NCBI GenBank assembly: GCA_001513285.1
Contig: LFTI01000069.1
Location: 4,823-60,456, forward strand
Source: Rikenellaceae bacterium DTU049
GTDB lineage: Bacteria; Bacteroidota; Bacteroidia; Bacteroidales; DTU049
Length of the DNA: 55,634 nucleotides
Direction: 5' to 3'
Positions 46,219-53,898 of the stretch are shown here, in pieces. Numbering within the stretch: position 1 is the stretch's first letter; each line of letters starts with the position of its first letter. Made by a program: the position numbers and the translations under genes. The notes under the pieces are model-generated. The model did no database searches. It saw nothing but the letters and a program-made list of their open reading frames with translations, and was not told the origin of the DNA.

Positions 46219-46233
46219 CATAATTATTGCAAA

Positions 46234-46650
46234 ATGAGTAGAATTATTTCTATAGATTATGGAGCTAAAAGATGTGGAATCGCCGTTACTGATCCTATGC
46301 AGATCATTGCATATCCATTAACTACGGTTCATAAACAAGAATTATTAGATTTTATTATTGATTATTGTACAAAAAATGAAGTAGAAACCATAGTAATAGG
46401 TAAACCTATGCGTGATAATGGTGATGTAGCACCAATAGAAAATGAAATAAAAGGATTTATAAAAAAATTAGAAAAAAATTTAAACAATATTAAAATAGTT
46501 CGCATAGATGAAAGTTATTCATCAAAAAAAGCAGTAAAAGTGATGATAGAGGCAGGAGCTAAGAAAAAACAAAGACAGCAAAAAAGCAATATAGATAAGG
46601 TAAGCGCAGCTATCATATTACAAGATTATTTAAAAATTTCAGAATTATGA
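46234..46650 (+). CDS. ruvX: Putative pre-16S rRNA nuclease (RuvX/YqgF)
   Basis: A 138-residue RNase H-fold protein. IISIDYGAKRCGIAVTD at the N-terminus carries the first catalytic Asp, VIGKPMRDNGD is central, and VRIDESYSSKKA gives the second acidic site. YqgF in E. coli processes the 16S rRNA 5' end, and a Holliday junction role has also been proposed. The start is ATG 46234. Its stop overlaps the def start (ATGA), so it is the first gene of the ruvX-def-lipoprotein operon. Confidence 0.94.
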   Translation: MSRIISIDYGAKRCGIAVTDPMQIIAYPLTTVHKQELLDFIIDYCTKNEVETIVIGKPMRDNGDVAPIENEIKGFIKKLEKNLNNIKIVRIDESYSSKKAVKVMIEAGAKKKQRQQKSNIDKVSAAIILQDYLKISEL

Positions 46651-47219
46651 TTTTACCAATATTAGCATATAATCATCCTACATTAAGGAAAAAAGCAGAC
46701 ATAGTAGAAAAAGATTATCCAGATTTACAGCAATTAATTCTAGATATGAAAGAAACTTTAAAAAAAAGTGAAGGCGTAGGATTAGCAGCACCCCAAGTGA
46801 ATAAATCTATTAGACTTTTTATCGTCGATGCTACATATTATGCCAGTAAATATCCTGAAACTAAAGAATTCACTAAAACATTTATTAATCCACAAATAAT
46901 AGAAATGTCTGAAAACACTGTCTACATGCCCGAAGGATGTTTAAGCATTCCTGGTATATATGAAGATATCTCGCGTCCAGAAACAATAACAATACAATAT
47001 TTCGATGAAAACTGGCAAGAGCATACAGAGACGTATTCTACTATAATAGCCAGAATAATACAACATGAGTATGATCATCTAGAAGGTATTTTATTTACTG
47101 ATAAAGTACCAATGATTAGAAAAGTATTTTTAAAAAAGAAATTAGAAAATATTTACAGTGGTGATATTAGCGTTGATTATCCCATGATTTTTTCAAAGAA
47201 AAAAATAAAACAAAAATAG
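46647..47219 (+). CDS. def: Peptide deformylase
   Basis: Def removes the formyl group from new proteins. The 190-residue metalloenzyme has all three motifs: GVGLAAPQV near residue 40, EGCLSIPG near 96 (metal Cys) and QHEYDHLEG near 138 (HExxH-type). It is longer than E. coli Def by about 20 C-terminal basic residues, which is usual in this phylum. It lies between ruvX (4-base overlap) and the TPR lipoprotein gene (3-base gap). Confidence 0.97.
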   Translation: MILPILAYNHPTLRKKADIVEKDYPDLQQLILDMKETLKKSEGVGLAAPQVNKSIRLFIVDATYYASKYPETKEFTKTFINPQIIEMSENTVYMPEGCLSIPGIYEDISRPETITIQYFDENWQEHTETYSTIIARIIQHEYDHLEGILFTDKVPMIRKVFLKKKLENIYSGDISVDYPMIFSKKKIKQK

Positions 47220-47222
47220 AAT

Positions 47223-47732
47223 ATGAGTAAACAAGTTTCCATTATTTTAATCTTAGCTATAGCAATATTAACAAGTCAATGTACATCAAGCAAAAATAAA
47301 ATGATAGAAAAAATTAATGAATTAGAATCAGAAGTAAATGCAAGTTTCCCTAATCCTAATCCATTAAAAATCAAGGAATTACATAATTTATATATAGATT
47401 ACGTAAATAAATATGAGAAAGATACACTATCACCACATTTTATATATAAAGCAGCAGAAACAGCTGTAAACACTCAACAATATGAAGAAGCTATAAATAA
47501 CCTAGATTTACTAATAAATAAATATCCAAATCACAAATTAGTACCATATGCAATATTTTTCAAAGGGTTTATTTATGAAAATTTCCTAAATGATAAAGAG
47601 AATGCTGAAAAACAATACAGAATTATTATATCGAAATATAAAGATCATCCATTAGGCAAGCAAGCCATTTTTTCGATAGAATCATTAGACCTGACAGATC
47701 AAGAGATTGCAGAGAGAATAAATATGGATTGA
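47223..47732 (+). CDS. TPR-repeat lipoprotein
   Basis: A 169-residue protein with a lipoprotein signal peptide (IILILAIAILTSQC, Cys20) and two or three tetratricopeptide-like helical repeats (YIDYVNKYEKDTLSPHFIYK, EEAINNLDLLINKYPNHKL, AEKQYRIIISKYKDHPLG). TPR lipoproteins are protein-interaction scaffolds, and those near BamD have a similar pattern. This one is shorter than BamD and its role is unknown. It is the third gene of the ruvX operon, closed by a hairpin at 47765-47792. Confidence 0.85.
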   Translation: MSKQVSIILILAIAILTSQCTSSKNKMIEKINELESEVNASFPNPNPLKIKELHNLYIDYVNKYEKDTLSPHFIYKAAETAVNTQQYEEAINNLDLLINKYPNHKLVPYAIFFKGFIYENFLNDKENAEKQYRIIISKYKDHPLGKQAIFSIESLDLTDQEIAERINMD

Positions 47733-47764
47733 GTATGAGTTTCATAAAAAAGGTTGGAATATAT

Positions 47765-47792
47765 TTTAAAAATAATAACAATTATTTTTAAA
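47765..47792 (+). terminator. Terminator of the ruvX operon
   Basis: TTTAAAAATAAT (47765-47776) pairs perfectly with ATTATTTTTAAA (47781-47792) around AACA. Confidence 0.7.
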
Positions 47793-47823
47793 TTTATATT
47801 GGATAACTAATTAAAATTTTTTA

Positions 47824-47831
47824 TATATTTG
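47824..47831 (+). promoter_or_regulatory. -7 promoter element for copy D
   Basis: TATATTTG, 18 bases before the ATG at 47850. Confidence 0.65.
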
Positions 47832-47849
47832 TAAAAAAATATTAGAATT

Positions 47850-48857
47850 ATGAAACAAATAATCGAAGACGTAGACGAGTATATCTCTATGGGCAAGCAA
47901 GAGAATCTCGCATTTTTAGATAATTTATACAATTTATTATTGGAGAAAGAAGCTGATGCGGTTGATTATCAAGAGGTAAAAACTCTGAGTGCTGCTCCTC
48001 TGTGTCCCAATTGTGAAAGTAGTAATATCATTAAGAACGGCAAACAACAAGAGCAGCAACTTTATATTTGTAAAGATTGTGGTAGAAACTTTAGAGTAAC
48101 TACTGGCACTTTCGTTTATAAAATTCAAAAACGCGAAAAAATGCTAGACTACATTCGTTGCATGCTTGAAGATAAAACATTACAACAATGTGCTGATGAG
48201 GTTGGTATAAGCTTACCAACAAGCTTTGCTTGGCGTCATAGAATATTAGCAGCTCTCAGAAGCTTTGATAATAATGTGAACTTCTTTGGAATTATCGAAT
48301 TGAAACAATTACTCATGGAATACTCTGAGAAAGGCCGAAGAAAGCGTAATGCAATAGATAAATTGATAGCCAAAATAAGAAGACTTCAAAAAGTAGCTGT
48401 GCTAGCTACTCAAGATAGAAGTGGTAATATGCTTTTTAATGTTGTAGGCTTCCAAAAAGTGAGGCAAGCACATATAGAAAAGATATTAACAACAAAAATC
48501 TCAAAAAATGGAGTAATATGTAGTGATGACAATGAAGAATTACGAAATATACAAGCCAAAGAACTTAGGAGAAAAGAGGTAATAAAAAATAAAAAGAGTA
48601 AAAATGATTTATATGGATTGACAGCTATAGAGAAGCATACAGGCATATTTGTGAATTGGATAAACTATAAATTCAGAGGTGTAGCTACCAAATATCTACA
48701 AAGCTACATAATGTGGTATATAATAAAGCACAAATATTTGTTAAAGAAATTGATAGAAGATGTAGGCAGGATGCTGAATTTAGCATCATCAGATCGGCAA
48801 GCATGGTATGTGTATATGGAGATTAGATTAAATCCAATATTGATTTTAAAAGATTAA
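47850..48857 (+). CDS. IS1595-like transposase-derived protein, copy D
   Basis: The fourth paralogue, 335 residues. The zinc-ribbon cysteines are at 52, 55, 74 and 77, the helix-turn-helix-like part is LQQCADEVGI...FAWRHRIL, the family motif is GVATKYLQSYIMWY and the tail is GRMLNLASSDRQAW. The first catalytic position is Lys152 (IELKQ), a change that should abolish metal binding. The second region has two Asp (CSDDNEEL, 226-227). The third has no HSRL motif. It is closest to C by eye. An intact frame plus loss of a catalytic acid argues against active transposition. A C-rich patch lies just after the gene (48876-48891). Confidence 0.85.
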   Translation: MKQIIEDVDEYISMGKQENLAFLDNLYNLLLEKEADAVDYQEVKTLSAAPLCPNCESSNIIKNGKQQEQQLYICKDCGRNFRVTTGTFVYKIQKREKMLDYIRCMLEDKTLQQCADEVGISLPTSFAWRHRILAALRSFDNNVNFFGIIELKQLLMEYSEKGRRKRNAIDKLIAKIRRLQKVAVLATQDRSGNMLFNVVGFQKVRQAHIEKILTTKISKNGVICSDDNEELRNIQAKELRRKEVIKNKKSKNDLYGLTAIEKHTGIFVNWINYKFRGVATKYLQSYIMWYIIKHKYLLKKLIEDVGRMLNLASSDRQAWYVYMEIRLNPILILKD

Positions 48858-48901
48858 TCTTTTACTTTTTCCTCCTACCCGCCCCCCTATTTAAAAATAT
48901 C

Positions 48902-50491
48902 TTAAAAACCTGGTAACTCCATTATTATCGGTGGTATTTGTAGCAAAGCTCCCATTATAAATAAAAATATTATGAATTTCCAAATATATTTAACCCATAC
49001 ATTATATTGTATCCTTGCTATTCCCAAAACTCCCATTAGTACTCCACTGACAGGGGTTATCATATTTGTAAAACCATCTCCTAGCTGATAAGCTAAAACT
49101 CCTAATTGTTTAGAAATACCTAATATATCGCATAAAGGTGCAATTATAGGCATTGTGAGAGCTGCTTTTGCTGAACCTGATGGCAAAATAAAATTAAATA
49201 TTGTTTCAAATATGTACATCCCTTGTGCTGCTAAAAATTTTGAATTTTCCGGTATTGCATTCGCAGTTGCATATAGTATTGTATCTAAGATTTTTCCATC
49301 TTGCAATATGACTATTATTGCTGAAGCTAATCCAACTATTAATGCTGCTGAAGCAATATCTTTAGCACCTTCTATCATTGTTTTTGCTATATCATTTGCT
49401 TTCATCTTTATGCTCATTCCAGTGAATATACCTAATACTAAAAACAATGTAGCTATTTCCTTTATATACCAATGCCATATTAATACACCTAATATCATTG
49501 CTATTATTGTGAAAGCAAGTAAATATAATGCATAAATTTCTTTTTTATATTTAATTAGTATATATATTCCTACGATTATATTGAATATTATTAAGCATAT
49601 TAAAATTATTGCTTGAGTATTCATTTGATTAATAGTAATGATTTGTATTAATTCGTAAATCATAAATAAATTAATAAGTATCCACGTGAGCCATCCTCTC
49701 CAATCTGCTCGTTCACTAATAATTTCATCATCTTTCACATTTATATTTCTCCAATATTCATCTGAATCATAAACCAGAGATAGCTTTGGATTTTTATATA
49801 CTTTTTTAGCATATCTAAGTACAAAAATTATCCCTATTATAGTAAATAAAAACCATAAAAATATTCTGTATTCTATTCCAGAAAATATCGGAACACCTGC
49901 TATACTTTGAGCTATTCCAACTGTAAAAGGATTTGTTACTCCTCCGATAAATCCTATCGTAGCTCCCACGAAAACCACACTTACTGCTACTATACTATCA
50001 TATCCTAATGCTATAAATACTGGTACAAAAAGCACAATAAATGCTATGGTTTCTTCGCTCATCCCAAATGTAGCCCCAAAAATGCTAAATACAACCATAA
50101 AGATTATGATAATTAAGTGATTACCTTCTCCGATTAATGGTATTTTCTTTTGTTGCCATCCTTGTGTAATTTTTAATAATTTATTTATGGCTACATCTAA
50201 AATTTTCCCTTGATTTATAAGAAAAAAACTAGCACCTACTATGAAAATAAATGCTATAATCTCGATTTTGTCTACAATTCCATCAAAAATCGATGAAAAC
50301 ACTTGCCAAGTTTGTGGATGTTGCTCGATATGATGATAGCTTGTTGCATCTATTACTGTCTTTTGTCCTTCGTTAGTTAATATTGTTATTTGATTAAATT
50401 CTCCTGCAGGTATTATCCACGTTAATATTGTAGTTATTATTATAAGAAAAAAAACTATTACATAACTATGAGGAAATTGTCTTTTTTGCAT
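48902..50491 (-). CDS. YfcC-family membrane transporter
   Basis: A 529-residue ion-transporter-superfamily protein with about 12-14 spans. The opening HSYVIVFFLIIITTILTWII followed by PAGEF, and the central FGMSEETIAFIVLFVPVF, mark the YfcC/DcuC-like family. Members are annotated as C4-dicarboxylate or basic-amino-acid carriers (arginine/ornithine in some), but substrates are rarely proven. An amino acid carrier would pair well with the carbamate kinase at 3 kb, though that is only context. The start is ATG 50491: the TTG upstream lies in the promoter. It is downstream of a nucleotidyltransferase gene by 23 bases. Confidence 0.88.
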   Translation of the reverse strand: MQKRQFPHSYVIVFFLIIITTILTWIIPAGEFNQITILTNEGQKTVIDATSYHHIEQHPQTWQVFSSIFDGIVDKIEIIAFIFIVGASFFLINQGKILDVAINKLLKITQGWQQKKIPLIGEGNHLIIIIFMVVFSIFGATFGMSEETIAFIVLFVPVFIALGYDSIVAVSVVFVGATIGFIGGVTNPFTVGIAQSIAGVPIFSGIEYRIFLWFLFTIIGIIFVLRYAKKVYKNPKLSLVYDSDEYWRNINVKDDEIISERADWRGWLTWILINLFMIYELIQIITINQMNTQAIILICLIIFNIIVGIYILIKYKKEIYALYLLAFTIIAMILGVLIWHWYIKEIATLFLVLGIFTGMSIKMKANDIAKTMIEGAKDIASAALIVGLASAIIVILQDGKILDTILYATANAIPENSKFLAAQGMYIFETIFNFILPSGSAKAALTMPIIAPLCDILGISKQLGVLAYQLGDGFTNMITPVSGVLMGVLGIARIQYNVWVKYIWKFIIFLFIMGALLQIPPIIMELPGF

Positions 50492-50500
50492 TTTTTTTAG

Positions 50501-50508
50501 CAAAGATA
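50501..50508 (-). promoter_or_regulatory. -7 promoter element for the YfcC gene
   Basis: TATCTTTG on the minus strand, nine bases before the ATG at 50491, implying a very short leader despite the close upstream gene. Confidence 0.6.
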
Positions 50509-50514
50509 ATAATG

Positions 50515-51255
50515 TTAATAAAAATTTAGATTCGTAGTTTTAAAAAAATTATTTGCTTGTTCTAAAGCATCAATTGTACCAATATCAAACCAATATGAAT
50601 TTGTATCTTCATAGTAGCTAACATTATATTTTTCTGTCCAATTCAAAAATAAGTTTACAATACTAAAAGCTCCAGTATAAGGTATATCTTGCAGTAAGTC
50701 ATATGAAATCAAGCTTATACCCGAAAAGCTGAATTCTGTGGTAGGCATAACAACATTTTTTATTGTTTTTTTCACATTGCTATTGTGATTAACCCAACCT
50801 ACTAATTTATTAGTACTATCAAATATCACTTTTCTGTCATTTGTTCTATTTTGCACTACTAACAAAACATCAATATTTTTACTATTTTTATATTCTAATA
50901 ATTCTGAAAAATTTGTACCGCTCAATATATCTACATTGTGTATTAATATTGGTTCATCTTTTATGAATAAATCTTTTGCTTTTAGCAATGCTCCGCCTGT
51001 ATCTAAGAGCTTTTCACTCTCATCAGAAATTACAATTTCCATATTAGGGTAGGATAATTTTTTTATATAATCAATAATTTTATCTGATAAATAATGAACA
51101 TTTACTATTACTCTGCTTATACCAAATTTATATAACTTGTCTAAATTTAACTTTAATATAGGTTCATTATTTACCTCAATTAGAGCCTTGGGAATATTAT
51201 TGGTTAATGGTCTAAGTCTAGTTCCTAATCCAGCACTTAACAATAATGCATTCAT
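50515..51255 (-). CDS. Sugar-phosphate nucleotidyltransferase
   Basis: A 246-residue single-domain nucleotidyltransferase. LLLSAGLGTRLRPLTNNIPK is the nucleotide-binding N-terminus, and ILIHNVDILSG near residue 100 carries the catalytic Asp. Relatives include mannose-1-phosphate guanylyltransferases and MurNAc-1-phosphate uridylyltransferase (MurU); the sugar cannot be told. It lacks the C-terminal hexapeptide-repeat domain of longer enzymes. It has its own promoter and precedes the YfcC gene. Confidence 0.88.
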   Translation of the reverse strand: MNALLLSAGLGTRLRPLTNNIPKALIEVNNEPILKLNLDKLYKFGISRVIVNVHYLSDKIIDYIKKLSYPNMEIVISDESEKLLDTGGALLKAKDLFIKDEPILIHNVDILSGTNFSELLEYKNSKNIDVLLVVQNRTNDRKVIFDSTNKLVGWVNHNSNVKKTIKNVVMPTTEFSFSGISLISYDLLQDIPYTGAFSIVNLFLNWTEKYNVSYYEDTNSYWFDIGTIDALEQANNFFKTTNLNFY

Positions 51256-51266
51256 TATTTTTTTAG

Positions 51267-51274
51267 CAAATGTA
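51267..51274 (-). promoter_or_regulatory. -7 promoter element for the nucleotidyltransferase gene
   Basis: TACATTTG on the minus strand, 11 bases before the ATG. Confidence 0.55.
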
Positions 51275-51304
51275 AATATTTTAGTTTATTTGGCATCATT
51301 TTCT

Positions 51305-51312
51305 TAATTTTG
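51305..51312 (+). promoter_or_regulatory. -7 promoter element for the Nif3/zinc-ribbon pair
   Basis: TAATTTTG, 23 bases before the ATG at 51336. Confidence 0.6.
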
Positions 51313-51335
51313 CTAATATTAAAAATCTAAAAAAT

Positions 51336-52433
51336 ATGATATTAAAAAATATAATTAATGAAATCGAATCTGTTTATCCTCTGTATATCCAAGAACCATA
51401 TGATAATTCTGGGCTAATAATAGGAGATAGGAATGCTGACATCACAGGTATACTAATAGCTCTAGATTTAGATTTAGAGGTAATAAATGAGGCTATCTCA
51501 CAAAACTGTAACCTAATAATAACTCATCATCCTTTTATTTTTCATAATATTAAAAAAATAGTAGCTGGTAATGATGTATATGATCTACTTCAATTAATTA
51601 TAAAAAATAATTTAAACATATATGCATGTCATACACCGATGGATAAATCATCATATGGATTAAACATAGCTATAGCAGAAAAAATGCATTTACAAAATAT
51701 AAAAATTTTAAAACCAGAAACTAATCTTTTTTGTAAATTAGTTACTTTTTGTCCACACGACTATACTGACAAAGTTAGAGAAGCACTATTCGAAGCTGGT
51801 GCAGGTGTGATAGGCAATTATGATAGCTGTAGCTATAACATTCAAGGGACAGGTACATTCAGAGCAGGAGAAAATACAAATCCATTTGTTGGCGAGAAAA
51901 ATAAATTACATTATGAACCAGAAACAAGAATAGAAACTATTTTCCCAAAATGGCTCACAAATGACATTATTTCAGCATTAATAAGTAATCACCCATATGA
52001 AGAAGTAGCATACGATATTTATCCACTAGAGAATGTACATCCACAAATTGGATTAGGAGCTATAGGTGAATTAAAAAATTCGATGGAATTGGGCGAATTT
52101 TTATCTATGATAAAAAAGATTTTTTCATTACCTATAATACGATATAGTCGAACAGATAATAATAAAAAAATTAATACCATTGCAATATGCACTGGATCAG
52201 GTATAGAGCTATTGCAAGAAGCTATAAATCTAAATGCTGATGTTTTTTTAACAGCAGATATCAAATATCATGATTTTCAAGCTGCAAATAATAAAATTTT
52301 ATTAGTAGATATAGACCATTATGAATCTGAAATCATTTTTATAGAAAAAATGTATGATTTTTTATTAAAAAAATTTCATAATTTTGCAATTCAAAAATTT
52401 GAAAAATCAAATTCATATATAAAATATTTTTAA
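51336..52433 (+). CDS. Nif3-like dinuclear metal centre protein
   Basis: A 365-residue hexameric Nif3/DUF34 protein. The metal-binding N-terminal part includes DNSGLIIGD, LIITHHPFIFH near residue 67 and ACHTPMDKS near 99. An inserted PII-like middle domain (about 125-230) is typical of the longer bacterial form. The C-terminal VFLTADIKYHDF...DIDHYESE completes the metal site. Some relatives have been linked to GTP cyclohydrolase activity or cofactor repair; the true role is unsettled. It is followed at 11 bases by a zinc-ribbon gene, a pairing common in Bacteroidota. Confidence 0.93.
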   Translation: MILKNIINEIESVYPLYIQEPYDNSGLIIGDRNADITGILIALDLDLEVINEAISQNCNLIITHHPFIFHNIKKIVAGNDVYDLLQLIIKNNLNIYACHTPMDKSSYGLNIAIAEKMHLQNIKILKPETNLFCKLVTFCPHDYTDKVREALFEAGAGVIGNYDSCSYNIQGTGTFRAGENTNPFVGEKNKLHYEPETRIETIFPKWLTNDIISALISNHPYEEVAYDIYPLENVHPQIGLGAIGELKNSMELGEFLSMIKKIFSLPIIRYSRTDNNKKINTIAICTGSGIELLQEAINLNADVFLTADIKYHDFQAANNKILLVDIDHYESEIIFIEKMYDFLLKKFHNFAIQKFEKSNSYIKYF

Positions 52434-52444
52434 TATAAGTAATT

Positions 52445-53557
52445 ATGGCAAAAAAACAAGAAAATAAAAAAAGTACCTCTACAACAAAAAAAATAAATAA
52501 CCCTGAAGAAGGAACTAAAAAAACTGTTGCTGCTAAAAATACTAGTAAAAAAACTACAGAGGGCAAAAAAACTAAAACTACTGCTAGTAAAAACAAAACT
52601 CCTAAAAGCGAAGAAAAAAATATAAAAATTACTTCAGAAAAAACTACTAAAGCAAAAAAATCTCCTAAAACTCAATTAAAAACTGAAAAAAATAGTAAAG
52701 AAACCAAAGTAAAGTCAAAAATAAAAGCCCAAAAGTCTATTATAGATGAGAATGAAAATATAAAAACCACTTATAATATTAAAGATGAAGAATCAGATAA
52801 TTTAGAAAATTTGGTTGTAGAAAAATTGAAATCACTATATAAACTTCAATATATTCACACTCAACTAGATAAAATCAGAATAATTCGTGGAGAATTACCA
52901 GCAGAAGTTCAAGATATGGAAGACGAAATCGAAGGACTAAAAACAAGAATGGGAAAAATAAACGAAGAAATCGAAAAATCAGAAGAAAATATTAAATACC
53001 AAAAAATTAAAATTTCCGAACTTACAGATAACATAAAGCATAGAAAAGAACAACAATACCAAGTACGTAATAACAGAGAATATGAAGCTCTAACTAAAGA
53101 AATAGAAAATTTAGAGTTAGATATTCAATTAGCTGAAAGACGAATAAGAGAGACCAGAGATAAAATTGGCATTAAACAAGAACAATTACAAGAAGCTAAA
53201 GAACAAATAGATGAAAAAATAGCTATACTTAGCGATAAAAAATCTGAACTAAATGAAATAATTAAAGAAACAGAAGAAGAAGAAAAACGTCTCAATGCCA
53301 TGCTCAATGAATCTATAAAAAATGTAGAAGAACGATATTTAAAAGCATATACAAGAATTCGTAATGGAGTATCAAACGGATTAGCAGTAGTAGGCATTGT
53401 AAGGGATGCATGTGGTGGTTGCTTCAATAATATACCTCCACAACGCCAATTAGAAATAAAACTACATAAAAAAATATTAATTTGCGAATATTGTGGTAGG
53501 ATTTTAGTAGATGACGATATAATAAAAGCTGTAGAACAAGAATTTGCAAAAAAATAA
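52445..53557 (+). CDS. Zinc-ribbon coiled-coil protein with lysine-rich N-terminal tail
   Basis: A 370-residue protein. From about residue 121 it matches the C4-type zinc-ribbon family: a long antiparallel coiled coil (LEDIQLAERRIRETR-like region near 220-290), then CGGC...CEYC near 320-355. Relatives such as HP0958 bind nucleic acids and flagellar or RNA-polymerase partners; function here is unknown. The first ~97 residues are a Lys/Thr/Ser/Glu tail (repeats such as KKTTEGKKTKTT), unlike the usual 250-residue form. Such a tail is likely disordered and could bind DNA or RNA, as histone-H1-like proteins do. It is the second gene after Nif3. Confidence 0.87.
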   Translation: MAKKQENKKSTSTTKKINNPEEGTKKTVAAKNTSKKTTEGKKTKTTASKNKTPKSEEKNIKITSEKTTKAKKSPKTQLKTEKNSKETKVKSKIKAQKSIIDENENIKTTYNIKDEESDNLENLVVEKLKSLYKLQYIHTQLDKIRIIRGELPAEVQDMEDEIEGLKTRMGKINEEIEKSEENIKYQKIKISELTDNIKHRKEQQYQVRNNREYEALTKEIENLELDIQLAERRIRETRDKIGIKQEQLQEAKEQIDEKIAILSDKKSELNEIIKETEEEEKRLNAMLNESIKNVEERYLKAYTRIRNGVSNGLAVVGIVRDACGGCFNNIPPQRQLEIKLHKKILICEYCGRILVDDDIIKAVEQEFAKK

Positions 53558-53898
53558 TATTCAAAATAATTTATATTAGTCAGATACAATGTGAGTGGGA
53601 TAGAGAAAGGGGAGTAAGATAAAATAGTGATTAATATTTGATAATTAATATCGTTAGAGATCAAATAATTTACATTTAGAGAAGTTATATTATGTTTTAT
53701 GGTTCTTATAACGTTTTGAGTAAGTAAAGATTAAAAAAGTAATCAAAATGAATTTTATTTGTTATTGTTTCCTTTAGTTGCATATAATGGTTTCGGGCTT
53801 GGCGTTCGTGCAAAACACCTTATTATCAAGTCAATATATATCTTGATATATATTGTTTTGGATGACGCTAATCCTGTGTTATGCACATGTCAATCATT
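53558..53898. other. Non-coding interval of unlike composition
   Basis: No gene found. The left part is ordinary AT-rich sequence with a G-rich patch (53592-53615). A TATAACGTT at about 53708 may be a further partial attC-like box. The right part holds the attC-like palindrome and is richer in G+C than its surroundings, fitting an accessory insertion. Confidence 0.45.
53780..53884. repeat. attC-like imperfect palindrome downstream of the protease gene
   Basis: The outer ends GCATATAA (53780) and GTTATGC (53878-53884) are imperfect complements. Inner boxes TTGGCGTT and its partner near ACGCTAAT pair similarly. The centre holds a perfect inverted repeat, CAATATATATC (53832-53842) against GATATATATTG (53845-53855). 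Conserved outer boxes around a variable AT-rich palindrome, placed 15 bases after a gene stop, recall integron attC sites. The consensus is only partly matched and no integrase gene is seen. Confidence 0.4.

Noticed and set aside
5848-48857. Ordinary recent IS copies
   Set aside because: The four genes differ throughout, and no clean terminal repeats or target duplications flank them, except a weak case at copy A.
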